A stretch of 64,000 bases of DNA, from contig WHVY01000006.1 in assembly GCA_022266195.1 (NCBI GenBank), positions 5,208,001 to 5,272,000 of the forward strand. Direction: 5' to 3'. The stretch is from Tetranychus cinnabarinus. Lineage: Eukaryota; Arthropoda; Arachnida; Trombidiformes; Tetranychidae. Shown here in pieces: positions 1 through 13,400 of the stretch (position 1 is its first letter; the number at the start of each line of letters is the position of its first letter). The position numbers and the translations under genes were made by a program. A model generated the notes under the pieces. That model was not told the DNA's origin, did not search any database, and worked only from the letters and a program-made list of their open reading frames with translations.

Positions 1-1400
1 TTGATTTCATTTTTTGGCGATTCTTGATTTAAAGTGAAAGTTAAAAGATTGAAATTTTTTTCCTCCAAAAGGGAGAAAAAAGATTTACATGGAAAATGAT
101 ATTACATGGAATCTCATGAACGAGCTTTTTTACCCGGAAAAACATTGAGGGTTATCTTTTTCCGTTCATCATTTTCCTGCGGAAGTTAATTTCGGAAGTT
201 GATTGAGAAACAGAAAGAGTTGAAAGTTATATAACATGAAGTTCATTGAAATGCAAGAAAAGCAAAAAATCACTCAAAATTTTACTTCCAATAATGATTA
301 TTGTACTGTTTATTGAGCGGATATTATCATGAGTTTGTCCAGATTTCAGGTTGAAATGGAAAATGTAAAAATGAAGAAAAATTGAAATTAAATTGGAAAC
401 AATTGCAAGGGAAAATGATCATTTGGTTTGAGGATAAAACTCGAGATTTGGTGAAATTATGTTTCCTTCATTTTTCAACCATTTCAAGTAAACAGAAAAT
501 ATTTACATCTTTATCATGTTCTCAATGATCTCAGTAAACAATGAAATGTCTTCATGAAAAACTATCCTCAACTCATTGAGATTCATTGACACGATCAGAG
601 TTGCCAGATATTAAAACATGAAACAGTTTAAATCGCCTTCAATTTAATGATAATTTTGAGAAAAACTTGAAATTCTCATTCAGTTTTTTTCTCGTCAAAT
701 TTGCATTTTAAAGCAATTAATTTAACTTGAAACTTCGCAAACTTGCAAGTGTTCAATGAGTTCGCCGGGAATTTTATTGATTACATTTTCATGCAAACGT
801 TTAATGAGAAGCTTTTAAATCTTTATTCTCAAGATGAACATTGTTATAGCCAATGAACAAGAAAATTTTAGGTTTGATTTTAACAAGAAAACTCAATGTT
901 GAACAAAATGAAGACAAATGATGAATATTTTTAAATGTTATTGTTCAGAATATTCATCTTCTATTCTGTTCTGATATGAGTTGGAAAAAGAAAAATTCTG
1001 TTAAATTGTTGACATTCTGTGTGTTCAAGATACAATTGAATCCTGTTTAATGAAGGAAGACTTGGATTTGATGTTGGGTTAAACGCTTGAAGCTAATCAT
1101 TCAATGAACCTTATGGACCTTATTATCGTATTATCTGTAAATTTTCAGCAGATTATCATTCGATCGAGTTGATGAGCTTTTACTTTAAACATGAGTTTGG
1201 TTTCATCAAATCGATATTATCTATTGAATCTTTTAGCAAATCAATGTTCACTAACATATGCATTTGCTCAACATTGACATGAAAAGGAAAGTTTGGATAA
1301 AAAGATAATTTAAATTTCAGTTTTGAACTTGACCCTTCCTTTGTGGTTAGTAACTCTTCATCACTTGAAAAGTGCAGAATAAAATTTGATGGATTCTTAC
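1..1400 (-). other. left-edge sequence, probable CPED1-like intron
   Basis: Follows the donor (TTTG then GTAAGA) of the last recognised CPED1 exon. I searched the minus strand here for the remaining PC-esterase C-terminus and found no open block resembling it. The sequence is AT-rich with frequent stops in all frames. Confidence 0.45.
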
Positions 1401-4400
1401 CAAAGATAATGAATGAATTCCGTCAATTTTCTGATGGAAACCAGCGCCCAAAGTTTTCATGATAACCTTTATTCCTGTTAGTTGAAGGCTGTAAACAGAA
1501 GCCAAGCATGAAAAGAAGTGAAAGAAACATGAAAATTACATAAGATAATGAAATAAATAAACAAACGTGTAGGCAAATAATCAGATGGAAATGTGAGAAA
1601 ACTCGAATGTTCGTAAACTGGGGATAAATTTGAACATTTGAAAGATTGCCAGATGAATTGAGAATTCAGTGTTTCACTCATTTTTCCCTGTTTTTTTTTC
1701 TTGTTTCACTTTTCTTCTTGTGGTAAACCGAATAGTAAATAAAGGTAAAAGAAGATGAAGGAAAACAAATAAAGGCAATTTTCAAGGTAAACTTGTTTCA
1801 TTTGATTTTTTGTTTTCTTTCAAAGTAAACTTTTCAATATTCCTGTTGATTATTCAACCTTTTGACTTGGTAGCATTTAGAATGTAAACTTTGCAAGGTT
1901 TTTTTTTGTCTTTTCTTGAAATCTTGATGAACAACTTTACTTCATGACAATTCTTCTTCTCCTGTGAATTGTCTTGATTGAGAACATTTTGGGTTCCAAG
2001 TTGATTGTTTGAAACAGTTTCACTTGTCTCAAATGGTTTTAGTCAGTTGTCTTGTGATCAGTGGAAGAAGGTGAAACAAGAAGAAGAAGAAAAATGAAGT
2101 AAAGTCTTATTCTGTTCGATTCAGGATCAGATTAGTTCAACCTTTTCTCTCTTCTTCTTCTTTTTGCCTTCTTCAGTTTTCATCATCAACACTGATATAA
2201 TAAAAGCAATAACAGATAGTAATAGACAAGATTGTTGAATGCATTTATCTTTTTACCGTCTTAACTATTCAGAGCAACGGAAATGGGCTTTGAAGATGAG
2301 GATGAAAATGAGGATGAAAATGAAGATGAAAATGAATAACAAGAAATGGCAACTTGAGGTGAAGCAAAGTTGAAAATGGAAGCTAAAAATCGCTCTTTTT
2401 GTGTTTCAAAAAAAAGTGTTGTTGCACTAAAAGCTTTTTCAATAAGCAATTGGTAATGAGTCTTTTGGATGAAACTGTTCATCTGATTGATAGAGTTTTC
2501 AGTCTTTTACTGTTGTCATACCTTGAAAGGCTTTGTAGGAGTAAATTAATGTGCTGAGATGCCAACCATTGAACACCTCCAAATATCAGCACAGTATCAC
2601 TTGTGTTTGCCAGTGGAAGAGCTCTGGAAAGATGGATAAAGATGATTATTGAGAGTGAATTGTGTGGAAGTAAATTTATTCATTCACTTGTTTGGTTCAT
2701 TTATTTTTTACTTGTTTAAACTTTTCTCTTTAATATTCATTGACTTCACAGGTTTACATGTTGATCAGTTGTTGCTGTGAAAAGGCTTGTTACTTACTTT
2801 TCAATGAGCTCGTGAACAGTTTTATCAAAGGTTAACCTTTTAAATGATGGAAGCCAAAATTTTGGGTAATAATTGAAGCCAATTAACGTTTTACCCTGAT
2901 TCAGTTTATCATAGATGCGAAGCTCGTGTGTCTTGTTACCATCACTTAAAGAGCCATTCAATTTTTCCATCAGATAATTCATAAGACCTCGATTAGTTGA
3001 ATCACCAATGAACAAAATCTGTTAAAATAAACACAAAATTGCCTTAAAATGACGCTCAAGGATCAATATCATTTGACTAAGAAACAAATATTAAATAATG
3101 AAAACAAATTGAAATAATAATAAATAAAAACATTTGAGTTAAAAAATGAGAATAAAAAGAAAAATCATTTCAATGTCTTTCAATCATTGGATTCATGCTT
3201 CATATTAGCTATTAGTTCATGAATTATACCAATTTGATGGTTATTTTGCAGCGTAACTCTCGATTCGATTGAAACCACAGTAAATCAGAAATAATTAAAA
3301 CATGGATTTGAAGGTTTCAATACAATGAATAAGATTTTCAATCGAAAGTCAAGATCACTGAAAAGATGAACAATTTTTAGTATCTATTGTAAACTTTCAG
3401 AACAAGCGATTCATGAGATTATCATTGGTCAAAATCGAGTACGAAAGGTTGGAAGTATCATTTATGTGCACTTGTAATAATCAAAATTAAAGTTGAAATG
3501 CAAGTTCAATTCTAGAAATAAGAACTGATTTAAAGGCTATTCTTGAAGTCACTTGATGGTAACTTGGGTTTGGAGTGAAAAGTCCATCTTTACAATTGAG
3601 TTATGAGAAACTCATTTTTCGACATTATTCCATTTCGATCATTATTTATCTCATTACTCGGGGTAATTTTTTTCCATGTTGAAAGGGATTAAAAAAGGTA
3701 GAAAAGGATGAGTGTTATTAACATGAAAATGATCTTTTTCTTCTTCTTCTTCTCCTGCCTTCTTATGCATACAATTTGAATGTTAAACAGTGGTGAATGT
3801 TGAACCTATCAACATGCAATGTTAATAAATCAAGATATGTTGATGTGAGAATGAAATGGAAAGGTGGAAAAGAAAAGATGAAAATGAAATAAATAAATTT
3901 TGAATAAAAAGAGAAGAGAAAAAAGGAAAACATGATTTGAATATTAATGTTGAACAGTGTAGCTTGGTGTAGCTTTCATATCAATGAAACTAACTGTGAT
4001 CTATTTCATGTTCCGAGGTTGATGAATGTTCAACTTTCCTTTTTTATTTATGTATTTATTAATACAGACTCCAAATCATTTCATCTGACAATATTTTTTC
4101 ATACTAATAATGAGGCAATAATGAAGCAATATATTGACAAGTGTCATCAGTTATGCAGGTTAACCGTTGGTAGACTTACCTTTCGACCTGAAAGGCACTT
4201 GGATAACTGCATTGAATCGTATTGATCATATTCACATGAATCAGGTTGCCATCTTGATGAACTCCAGATGCATGAAGACTTTTGTTTACATGATAAACAG
4301 GGAATTGACCATTTACCTGGTTCACTCCCTGATGAACACGATGACAGGGATTTTCGTTTCTCCAAATGACTGAACCAACTGAAACCATCTCCAATCAGAC

Positions 4401-7400
4401 CACACTTTTCATGTGGATAAACAGTTAAATCACAATCCTAAATAGAAACATTGATTAGTAACAATAAAGATTATTGAAACTTGAACTTTTTTCTTTTTCT
4501 GTAAAATTTTCAAATTCGCTCTCAGAAGATTCGAGTGAAAGCTCGTAAAATCAATAAATCATTATTCTCGTAATTCCTGAGAATAAAATGATAACTTCAG
4601 GGAATGATAACACCTAAATGGGATAACTTGAGGGATTGAAATCGAAGCTACAAAAAGTTTGATTTTCTTTCAGAATTGATGTGATAATTTCATCAAGTTA
4701 TTCAAATGAGAAAAGTAGTTCGAAACCTTTTCCAACTTAATTTTGTTCTTGAAATATTTGCAAACGAAACATCGAAAGACTTCATTTCATGCTCATGGTT
4801 CTAAATAAAGGTTGAAAGTTTAGCAAAACTTGTTTGAAAAGAGTTTCGATTTTTCAGATTTCTTTTTGATTCTATTGTAAATTGCAATGAAGGACTAAAG
4901 GAGTTTAATTTTGAGGTTTACCTGGTTGAGATGACAGACTTTATGCATCTTGGTTGGTTCGAGTTTTAAACTGGTCAATGGCAATCGATTAATGTAAACA
5001 TTGTACGTATTAATGACCATTGGTTCAGCTTGGGAAACATCAACAACAACGAGAGCAACTTTATTGATTCCCAAGCCTAGAGTATAATTTGTTGGTCTGT
5101 TGATGTCAAGTACAAAATAAAGCAATAAATTGAGAGCAATTAAGGGTTTGATTAGTCGATATAAGTGTAACATTCAACTCTTGATAGTTTTTCATCTAAA
5201 CATTATCAACATGACACTTTGTTTGTGCAAAATTAAAGTTCAATATCAATGTTGATATGTTTAGATTCCCTAAATGTTAACCTAACCATGAAATCTTTGG
5301 ACTGGATGAGAGAAGTGCATTTTAATGATTCAAATATGTTTAACTATCAAGTGTTTGAATGTGAATTGATCATGAAAGCGTTTAGTTTACCTTGACGGTC
5401 CAAATTTACCTTCAACTCGCACTTCACTTGAGCAATGCATTGCTGCACCATAAACGGTTATAATCAAAATATCATGAGTAACATTGGCATAGTATTGAGT
5501 GATTTGAGGTGAAAATGCAGGATTCAAGTTTAGTGTTGGATTGATTTTCAACGAGGAAATGTAGGGTAAAGAAGATTCATCTGCAAGTGAATGTGAAAAC
5601 AAAATTTAACATTAGTCTTGATACTGTTTGTTGAGAAAATTAGATTTAAATAATCAAAGTGATTCAAGTGGTAAAAGTGTCAACTTTAACTTAGGTGTGG
5701 TTATTCAAGTTAAGGGAATGATGAGGGAGTGAAGACACACATTTGATGACTTAATATTGAATTGAATTGTTAATGTTTCCAGTCAACTATCACACCCAAA
5801 GGCTTTTAATTTCAAATGAAAATTGCAATATGTTTGTCAAACCAAAAGTAAAATAGCTTTTGTCAACATTAGCTTTTCAGTCTCATGTAATAACATTTAG
5901 ATAATAGATCATAATAGACGAAAAAAGCTTCAAATTGATGCACCAATATATTGTATTATCACCAATAATAAGTAGATCAAGCTTTCGGATAGCATTTAAA
6001 GCATTTCTGAGGCAGAAAAACTCTTTACCAGAAACTGTGTTCACCTTCAAAACGCGTTTTAACAAGTTAAGATTGAAGCTTCAAACTCACTTCCAAACCA
6101 TTTCGGCCTTAAAACACCAACAGTTTCGAGTGTTTTAAACTACTATGGATTCAAATATTTTTAGTTATTAGATGATTAAGATTGCAATAATATTTGAATA
6201 GCAATTGGATTGAATATTATGTTTTGAACAATAGTAGGATCTGAAAGTGAATTGTCAATTTGTTACCTAACTCAAAATGCTTATAAATCCAGTCATCATA
6301 GTAATTATATTTTTACCAATCTTTTTATGCAAAGCTTCGCTTTATTAGGAAATGCAATGAGTTTCAATCTAATTTGCTTTCATACTTGTGAGTCCCTGAA
6401 GAGTGGGCAGAAGGTTCATCAATCTCATAATGCTAACCTGACATTGGTCATGAGTATCAAGCCTTGGCTCTGGAGTGGGTGAATACAAACAGTTAACACT
6501 AATAGAAAAATCTGAATGAATTTCAATGTTTCTTCTTATTCCAATCTTTCCATTTTTACCATTTTTGTTCCAATATTTACTGAACAATCATCATAGTTGA
6601 ATCATTTCAATAATAACAATGAAATTGAAATGAAAAAATTATGTTTTTAATGAAAAGCGTTTACAAAAAAAGTGTTTGCATTGAAATGGGAAACAAAGAT
6701 CTAAAAGCTTTTGTTGAAAAAACATCTTCAAATTAATTGTTAAAAGTTGAATTGCTGGTAAAACTGAACTGATTTTGGATTGAAGAATGGAAAAAATTCT
6801 GAATTAATTGGTTTGAAAGGGTATTCGATGAGAAACTTTTCCAATGTTCAGTTATCAATAAAAGTTGACATGATAGTTGCATGTTTACGGTAAAAGAATG
6901 AAAGATTTTGTTCAAAGTTAAAAGCAAAGTTGTCAGTCGTTGATCCTTATTCAAAGTGACTTAATCCAATTTAGATTGCAAAGTCAACATTAAAAGTAAT
7001 CTAGACTTTCAAGTTTCACCTCCAACCGAGAAAAGATGAAGATGTAATTTATATTTATGCCAACTTTAAAAGGGTCTTGATGATGATGGGCGGATAACAT
7101 GGAAAGGAGAAGCTTTTAATTCAATCAATCATCGGAAAAAGTATTATTAATAGAATCAACAAATTAGCTGGCGAACATTATTCGAGAAAAGTTTCTCCAA
7201 ACTTTTAATCGCATGTAAACTCATGGCTTAACTGAATCGCTTTTGCAAAGAGAAGCAAAACATTTCCAAAGTAATCCTGAAAAATATTCAATTATTAAAC
7301 AAGCTTTTTGCAAAATGTTCACAATTAAACTTGACTTTCCCATGTTAACCAATAAATTGTTGATTAGTTTCAGTCGCTAATTGTTAACTAAACTCTTCAC

Positions 7401-10400
7401 TCTTTTCATTAACCTTGCTATGGTTAAGGTGAAAATGAAAAGTTTTTCAATTATCAAAGGCAGCAATTAAAAGGTGAAAATGTCTTTCAATGCTAATTAA
7501 GGTTGATTCTTGTAATTACATTGCTCACACTTTTCACTGCTTTAATCTGTCAACTTGAACAGCTTTTTCATGTAAATTGAATGTGCATTTGGTAAAGATT
7601 GGTTCTAAAGTTTCGATTCTGAAAGAAACATTAGTTCTGAAAATTAAGTTAGGTTTGGAGTTTTCATCACAAGTGAACGCAATATCAAAAGTTTTTGGTT
7701 GTTTTGTGTTCGATCGAATCGTCTTGATTATTAGAAAAGGTTTGTAACTTTGGGTTTTACCTTGATTACAAAAGGCTGTTGAATCAATCGGTGAGGTAAA
7801 GTTGGGTGAAGTTGGTTGTTGATGGTTCATTGGATTGGAGTTTAGTTGTGAGGGAAAGTTTTGCTCATCTTTTATTCGCCTTGATACAATGTCCATTTGC
7901 ATAAGAAATGCATGTAAATCCCATGTTCTGTGAACCATTAAACTGTTTCTACCTTTTTCTAATTTTGTTTTCACAATTTTACTGCTAGTTTCTTCAATCA
8001 GTTTGATAAAAGGTGAACTTTCCAGGGTCGGATAGAGACACTGGAAACCATTGGAATTGAGCTTTTCCTCACTTTTCCAGTTTAAAAGGTAAGTTAAATC
8101 GGATGAACTTAGGCAAACATCGTGAGTTATATGACAATTGAGTCCCATTAAACCAACATTATCTTGATTTAGAACTTTAATCAGCGTCGAGTAAACTTCA
8201 TTGACAACATTTAACGATTCAATTTGGACGGAGTTGCTAAATGAGTTTGTTGTTGTTGTTGCGGTAATTAGTGACAAATAATCATCATAAATTGTTCTCA
8301 AAAGCTTATTAAATAAGAAACCATTTTCAGGGTGATTAGCCTTCTGTAATTGTGATCCCATTGAGACACCAAGGATCCACGAGTCTAGACTTGAATTTAA
8401 AGTGACATCAAATGCAAGTAAAGAAACTGTTGATTCAAATATCTTTTCATTATCCAGACTGGCAGTTGAATAGGATGAAGATGATGAACTTTGATGATTT
8501 AATTCGGTTAAAGATGACATTTGACCCAAAAGAAGAGCTTCAGTTATTAATAAAAATTGAGTTAAATGGCTCTTTATTGAAGATTGAGCATAGCTGACAT
8601 TATTTGCGCCATAATTTATGGTCATATAATCCCAGAAATTGTCCAATGTCCATAAACGTCCATTAACCTGGAATGCAGAAAAGACAGAAATTAATTTGTC
8701 TCAAGCAACGAGCAACCATGAAAAATGACAAAACAAGAATAAAAGAGTAAAATTTAAACTCTTTAAGCCTTCAGATGAACAAAAATATGAGAGAAAATTT
8801 CATTTCAATAGAATCATGAATGAAAATCAATTCAGTTCACATTAGTCAAAGTAATCAGATCATGATCTGAATGTTGATTCGATCGTCAAATGTTAATTTC
8901 GATTCGAAATCAAATTCTAAACTAATAAAAATTTCGGAGTTTTCACTCCCTGCTGCTGGGAATGTTTACTGATATAAATTGCGATGCGATTATTAAAGAC
9001 ACTTATGTAAAGTTAAATGCTGATTCCGTTCACGAAAGATCAGTTTCGATCGATCAAGCGAAAAAATTCGAGATTCTAAATGTTAGCGAAATTTCCATTG
9101 AAAAGAGAATAAAAAACTTTGAATTGCAACTTTGAAATTTGTTTTTCACTCTCATGAGATTTTCTTTGACAACTTTTTTGAACTTTCACTATTTTTCAAG
9201 ATTTCGTTGTAGCATTTGAAGATTTTAAGTTTAATGAATAATTTGTGTGGAAGAGATTTGGAATGAAATTTTGCAAGAAAATTATGAAGAGTGGAAAAGT
9301 TGGAAAATCTGTTTTCAACTTATTTCTTCGTTTGATTTTTCATGGTTTCTGTTCAAAATTTTGTGTCGATTTTACTGAAACTTGGATTGTTCTGACAAGC
9401 TTTTTGAGTAATTTGTTCCTTACCTTTTCAAATGTTTTATCCGATTTCGTATGATTGACTGTGTAATAAACTAAGCCACCTTTGTGAATATAAGCTCTTA
9501 ATGGATTAATTGAAGTGATTGCGATGAACAATCTGATTGTTAAAGTTGATCCAAACAGTGTTAATGGATTGCTAATTGTTTGCTGAATAATTCCAGACTG
9601 TAAAGTATAATCTCGAAGTTTATTGCGCCCTTCATCGGTAAAAATATTAATGGACTGGCGATCATTTTCAGTGTGGAAAGCCCATGAAGCTGAATAACCA
9701 AGAGCATCGGAAACATCAAGAAATGCTTGATATTGATGTGGAAGGATAAAGCATAATGGTGAGAATGGATTCTTCATGGCTATCAGATAATAACAGGTGA
9801 AAAGAAAACAGTAAAAGAGGAAGAAAAAACATTTAATTGCAACTGAAACATTTTGAAACAGTAAAAGCTGAAGAGAGCGAAAAAATTACTTGAAATTTTG
9901 TGAATTTCGTGAATTGTTGAGCAAAAAGATTCTTTTGTTCCAAGTAAACCTTTTAAACCTGGAATTCCGTCCCTTTTCTGATAACTGGACCCTTCAGTTT
10001 TCGCATTGAAACAGCTAAAATCATCATCAGAACCACTGTAATCAAGACAGATGAGAAAGTTCCAAGCAGAATCTATAGATGGTGGAAGAAAAGGTGATGA
10101 ACAATGATCATGAAGATGAGCCTTGAAAAGATTCGAGTAAATAGATTGATGGAAAGAGGAAAAGAGTGAAATGAAATTGTTCGACTTTTATTACGAGTTC
10201 ATTTTATTAGGACAATAGATCACTTTATGGGACTGTGGCCTGATCATGTAAGACTCGACTACATTTCCGTTTCAATTTTGACAATTGCTAAACCAATAAT
10301 GATAATAATATGTAACTTCAATCCCAGCAATTCATTCATTTCCTTGGCTTTTTCAACTTTTTTTTTCTTCTTCTTCATTCGAACTTTTTTTCAACTTTTT

Positions 10401-13400
10401 TCTTCTCTCTTTTGACTCTGATTTTATCATTGCTTGGAAGCAGTTGAATCGATGAAATGAAATCCAGGCTCTTTGATTCAATGAAGGAAGTCAGAAAAGT
10501 TTAGCTTTCATCATTTCTCTTTCCCAATGAATACCTTGACTTTCACTGTAAACTGATATTCAATTGAGATATCGGTTGAGTTCTGAAATTACTTGGGATA
10601 ATCACTTTTCGCTCTTCGAGTTGACTCTTTTTTTTAAATCATTTTCTTTTCCATGTTAGGAAATGATGATGATGGTGATAATAAATTAACTATATCAACT
10701 TACCATTCTCCTGTGAATTCATTTTGTTGACTTTGTTTTTCATGTTATCCATTTCAATGAGGAAACCATGTTTTCTCAGCGCCCATTTATAAATTGAAAT
10801 ATCCTTTGAGCCAATTGTATTTGAACTTCTGATTATTGCAAGGCGAGTTTTGTTCATTAAACTCACTGATTCCATCTTGGAATTGAGCTGAAAAAAGAAG
10901 CAGAAAAGAAGAAAAAAAGTTGCTCTTTTAGTCAATCAATCATTAACTTAATCAAAACAATCTCGAACAACTTTCGGGCAAAAAAATTCATTCTTATCAT
11001 GAATCAAATCGAAAAGTTTTCCAACAAAATTTTTATCAAAAAATCTCAAAATCTTCACCAGAATTTTCAAAATTTACAGAAATTCTCCAAAAATCTTTCC
11101 TTAAACAGTTTAATTGCTTTCATATTTCAACTAAAATGTATTTAAGAACGAAAAGATTTTCGATTTTCTCGACAAATTAACAATCGAAACTAAACTAATC
11201 AGAATTGCGATTCTTTCATTTCTTCAAATTCAACTTTCGTTTGAACTTTAAAAGGTTTTATTAATAAGTTCACTTTTCATGTTAAGACAAAAATTGTTTT
11301 TAAATGTTACTTTTTGTTTAGTGATTTTGATGAGATTTAATTTTTAATTAAGAGCAATTTGTTGATTAAAATTGAAAAGGTTTGAAAGAGATTTGAAAGT
11401 TGACCCTTGGGTTACACTTATTGTTGAATCAGTTAGGACATGAACTGATGTTTACTGTTTATCTGATCATTTTAACTGGCAAATCAAATTGTGCTAAAGG
11501 CTATTTGACAACCATTTATCATGAAAGTTTATTCAACATTCTTACTGTTCCAAGTTGATAAATATTATTGTTATTCTATTAGCATTATTATTCAGTTTCT
11601 TCAACTGATCAACTCTATTATTAATAACAGCAGCAACCATCAAGTGGCTAATTGAATTACCAGGCAAGATTAAATAGTTTTTGTAAGAGAATCACAAATT
11701 TGCTTCAATTAAACAGTTAAGCTCAATTGCCTTCCAATGAGCAAACAATGGTTCCAATGAAACGGTTCAACATTTTATTGGAAAAAATTTTTCGTAAAAA
11801 AAGATTTCCATGAAAATCATTGTTTTCCTCTTAAAAGATGAGTTTTCAGATAAAGTCAAAAGGTTTGGCTTTTTAAGGCAATCAATGATAAGAAGACAAA
11901 AAGCAAGAAATATCTTTGAATCATCGCTTTCATGATGTCGAGTCAAAAGAGGTGATGTTTGAGTTTATTTTTTTTGCTTACGTGAAAAGAATTGCAAGAA
12001 AAGACGAAAAAAATGATCTTCATTTTTCTACTTTTTTGCGCTCTTTTAGCTTTTTTGCCTTAATCTGGTTCAGTTTCTTCTTTGAACAGAAACTTAGTAA
12101 GATGAAATGATAAGAGTAAAGGTAATAAGTTGACATGATGTAAGGTATAAGGGAAAAGGCAACAATGAAGAGTTTCATGTTCCAATGAAATATCACAGGG
12201 ATTTTCAGTGTTTCTCGACAAATGTGTGTAACAGAAGAGTAGAGTTGTTATTTATTATTGTCCACTGAATCTTGTCATCTACAAGTCGAACAACTTTTTT
12301 TATTGTTCAAATGGTAAAGATTAAGATGACGATGATTGTGAGGAAAGTGACCCTAGTTGACGAGTAAAGTACAAAGGTCTGAGCTAAAAGATGAAAACAA
12401 TTCAAAAAATGAATTTTCAGAAGAATAACATTTCGAACTGAAAATTTCAAAATTCGATACAAATTGCGAAAAATTTACCTCTTTAATACCTTGTCCAATC
12501 AACAGAAACATTTAAGCGAAATCATTTCGATAATTTTCGAGGAAATAGAACTTCGAAAATCTTTCAGAATTTCTTCGTTTTTCAGCTTTTCTTCAAACTA
12601 TTCAAAAGTCTTTCAAGTCAAAACAAGTTTAGAAAGTTTTTCTGAAAAAATCCGAATTTCATAAACTCATCTTTTCTACAAAATCAACTCCAACTTTCAA
12701 TATGAACTTTTCGTTCGAAATTTTCAAAACAAACTACATGCAATTCTGTTCTAAAGCTCAATAATGAAACTTTTGATTTATTTCGAAGTTCTGTTGCTTT
12801 TTGAATCAATTAGTAGCTAGGATTGAATTAGTTGGAAAATATTCAAAAGCGAATATTTTTTTCTATTCTATCTTTTTCTTGAAATATAATAGCAAATGAG
12901 TTTTCTGGTTAGAACTTTTGTTGAACTGTTTTCATATTGAGTGCAATTGGGAAAGTCCATCATTCCATCAGGTTATTCATGTAAAAGTATATCCTTTAGT
13001 TGAATCTAAATTACATCAGCAGAAAATAAGATTCTTAATCTGGTTCAAGTTTACACGAAATGCCAAATGTAATGGCACATATTGATTAATACAATGAAAC
13101 AAATCTTCTTACAGATAACTTTGTTTCTTTCCTCAACTCTACCCTCAACCTTCCAATGTAAGTCTTTGTTTTTTTCATCAACAACTCCATTCATCTTTAT
13201 CCTCTTTCCAACTTTTCAAGTCCAATTGCTCATCAGATTTGACCTTAAAATCCACAAGTCAGATTAATCCAATTCTTAAACATTTGCTCAACATTAAACC
13301 AATGAAAGGGAAAAGAGGAAAATGTAAAAACAGAAACCTTAGTAATGAAGCAAATCTGAACCCAAACTATTAAAAAAATTGTTGTCACCTTTTCCTTCCT

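Noticed and set aside
2261..2482. Serine-rich minus frame near the 3' end of the CPED1 gene
   Set aside because: Low-complexity repeat inside the intron between exons ending at 2511 and starting at 1474; no in-phase splice sites.
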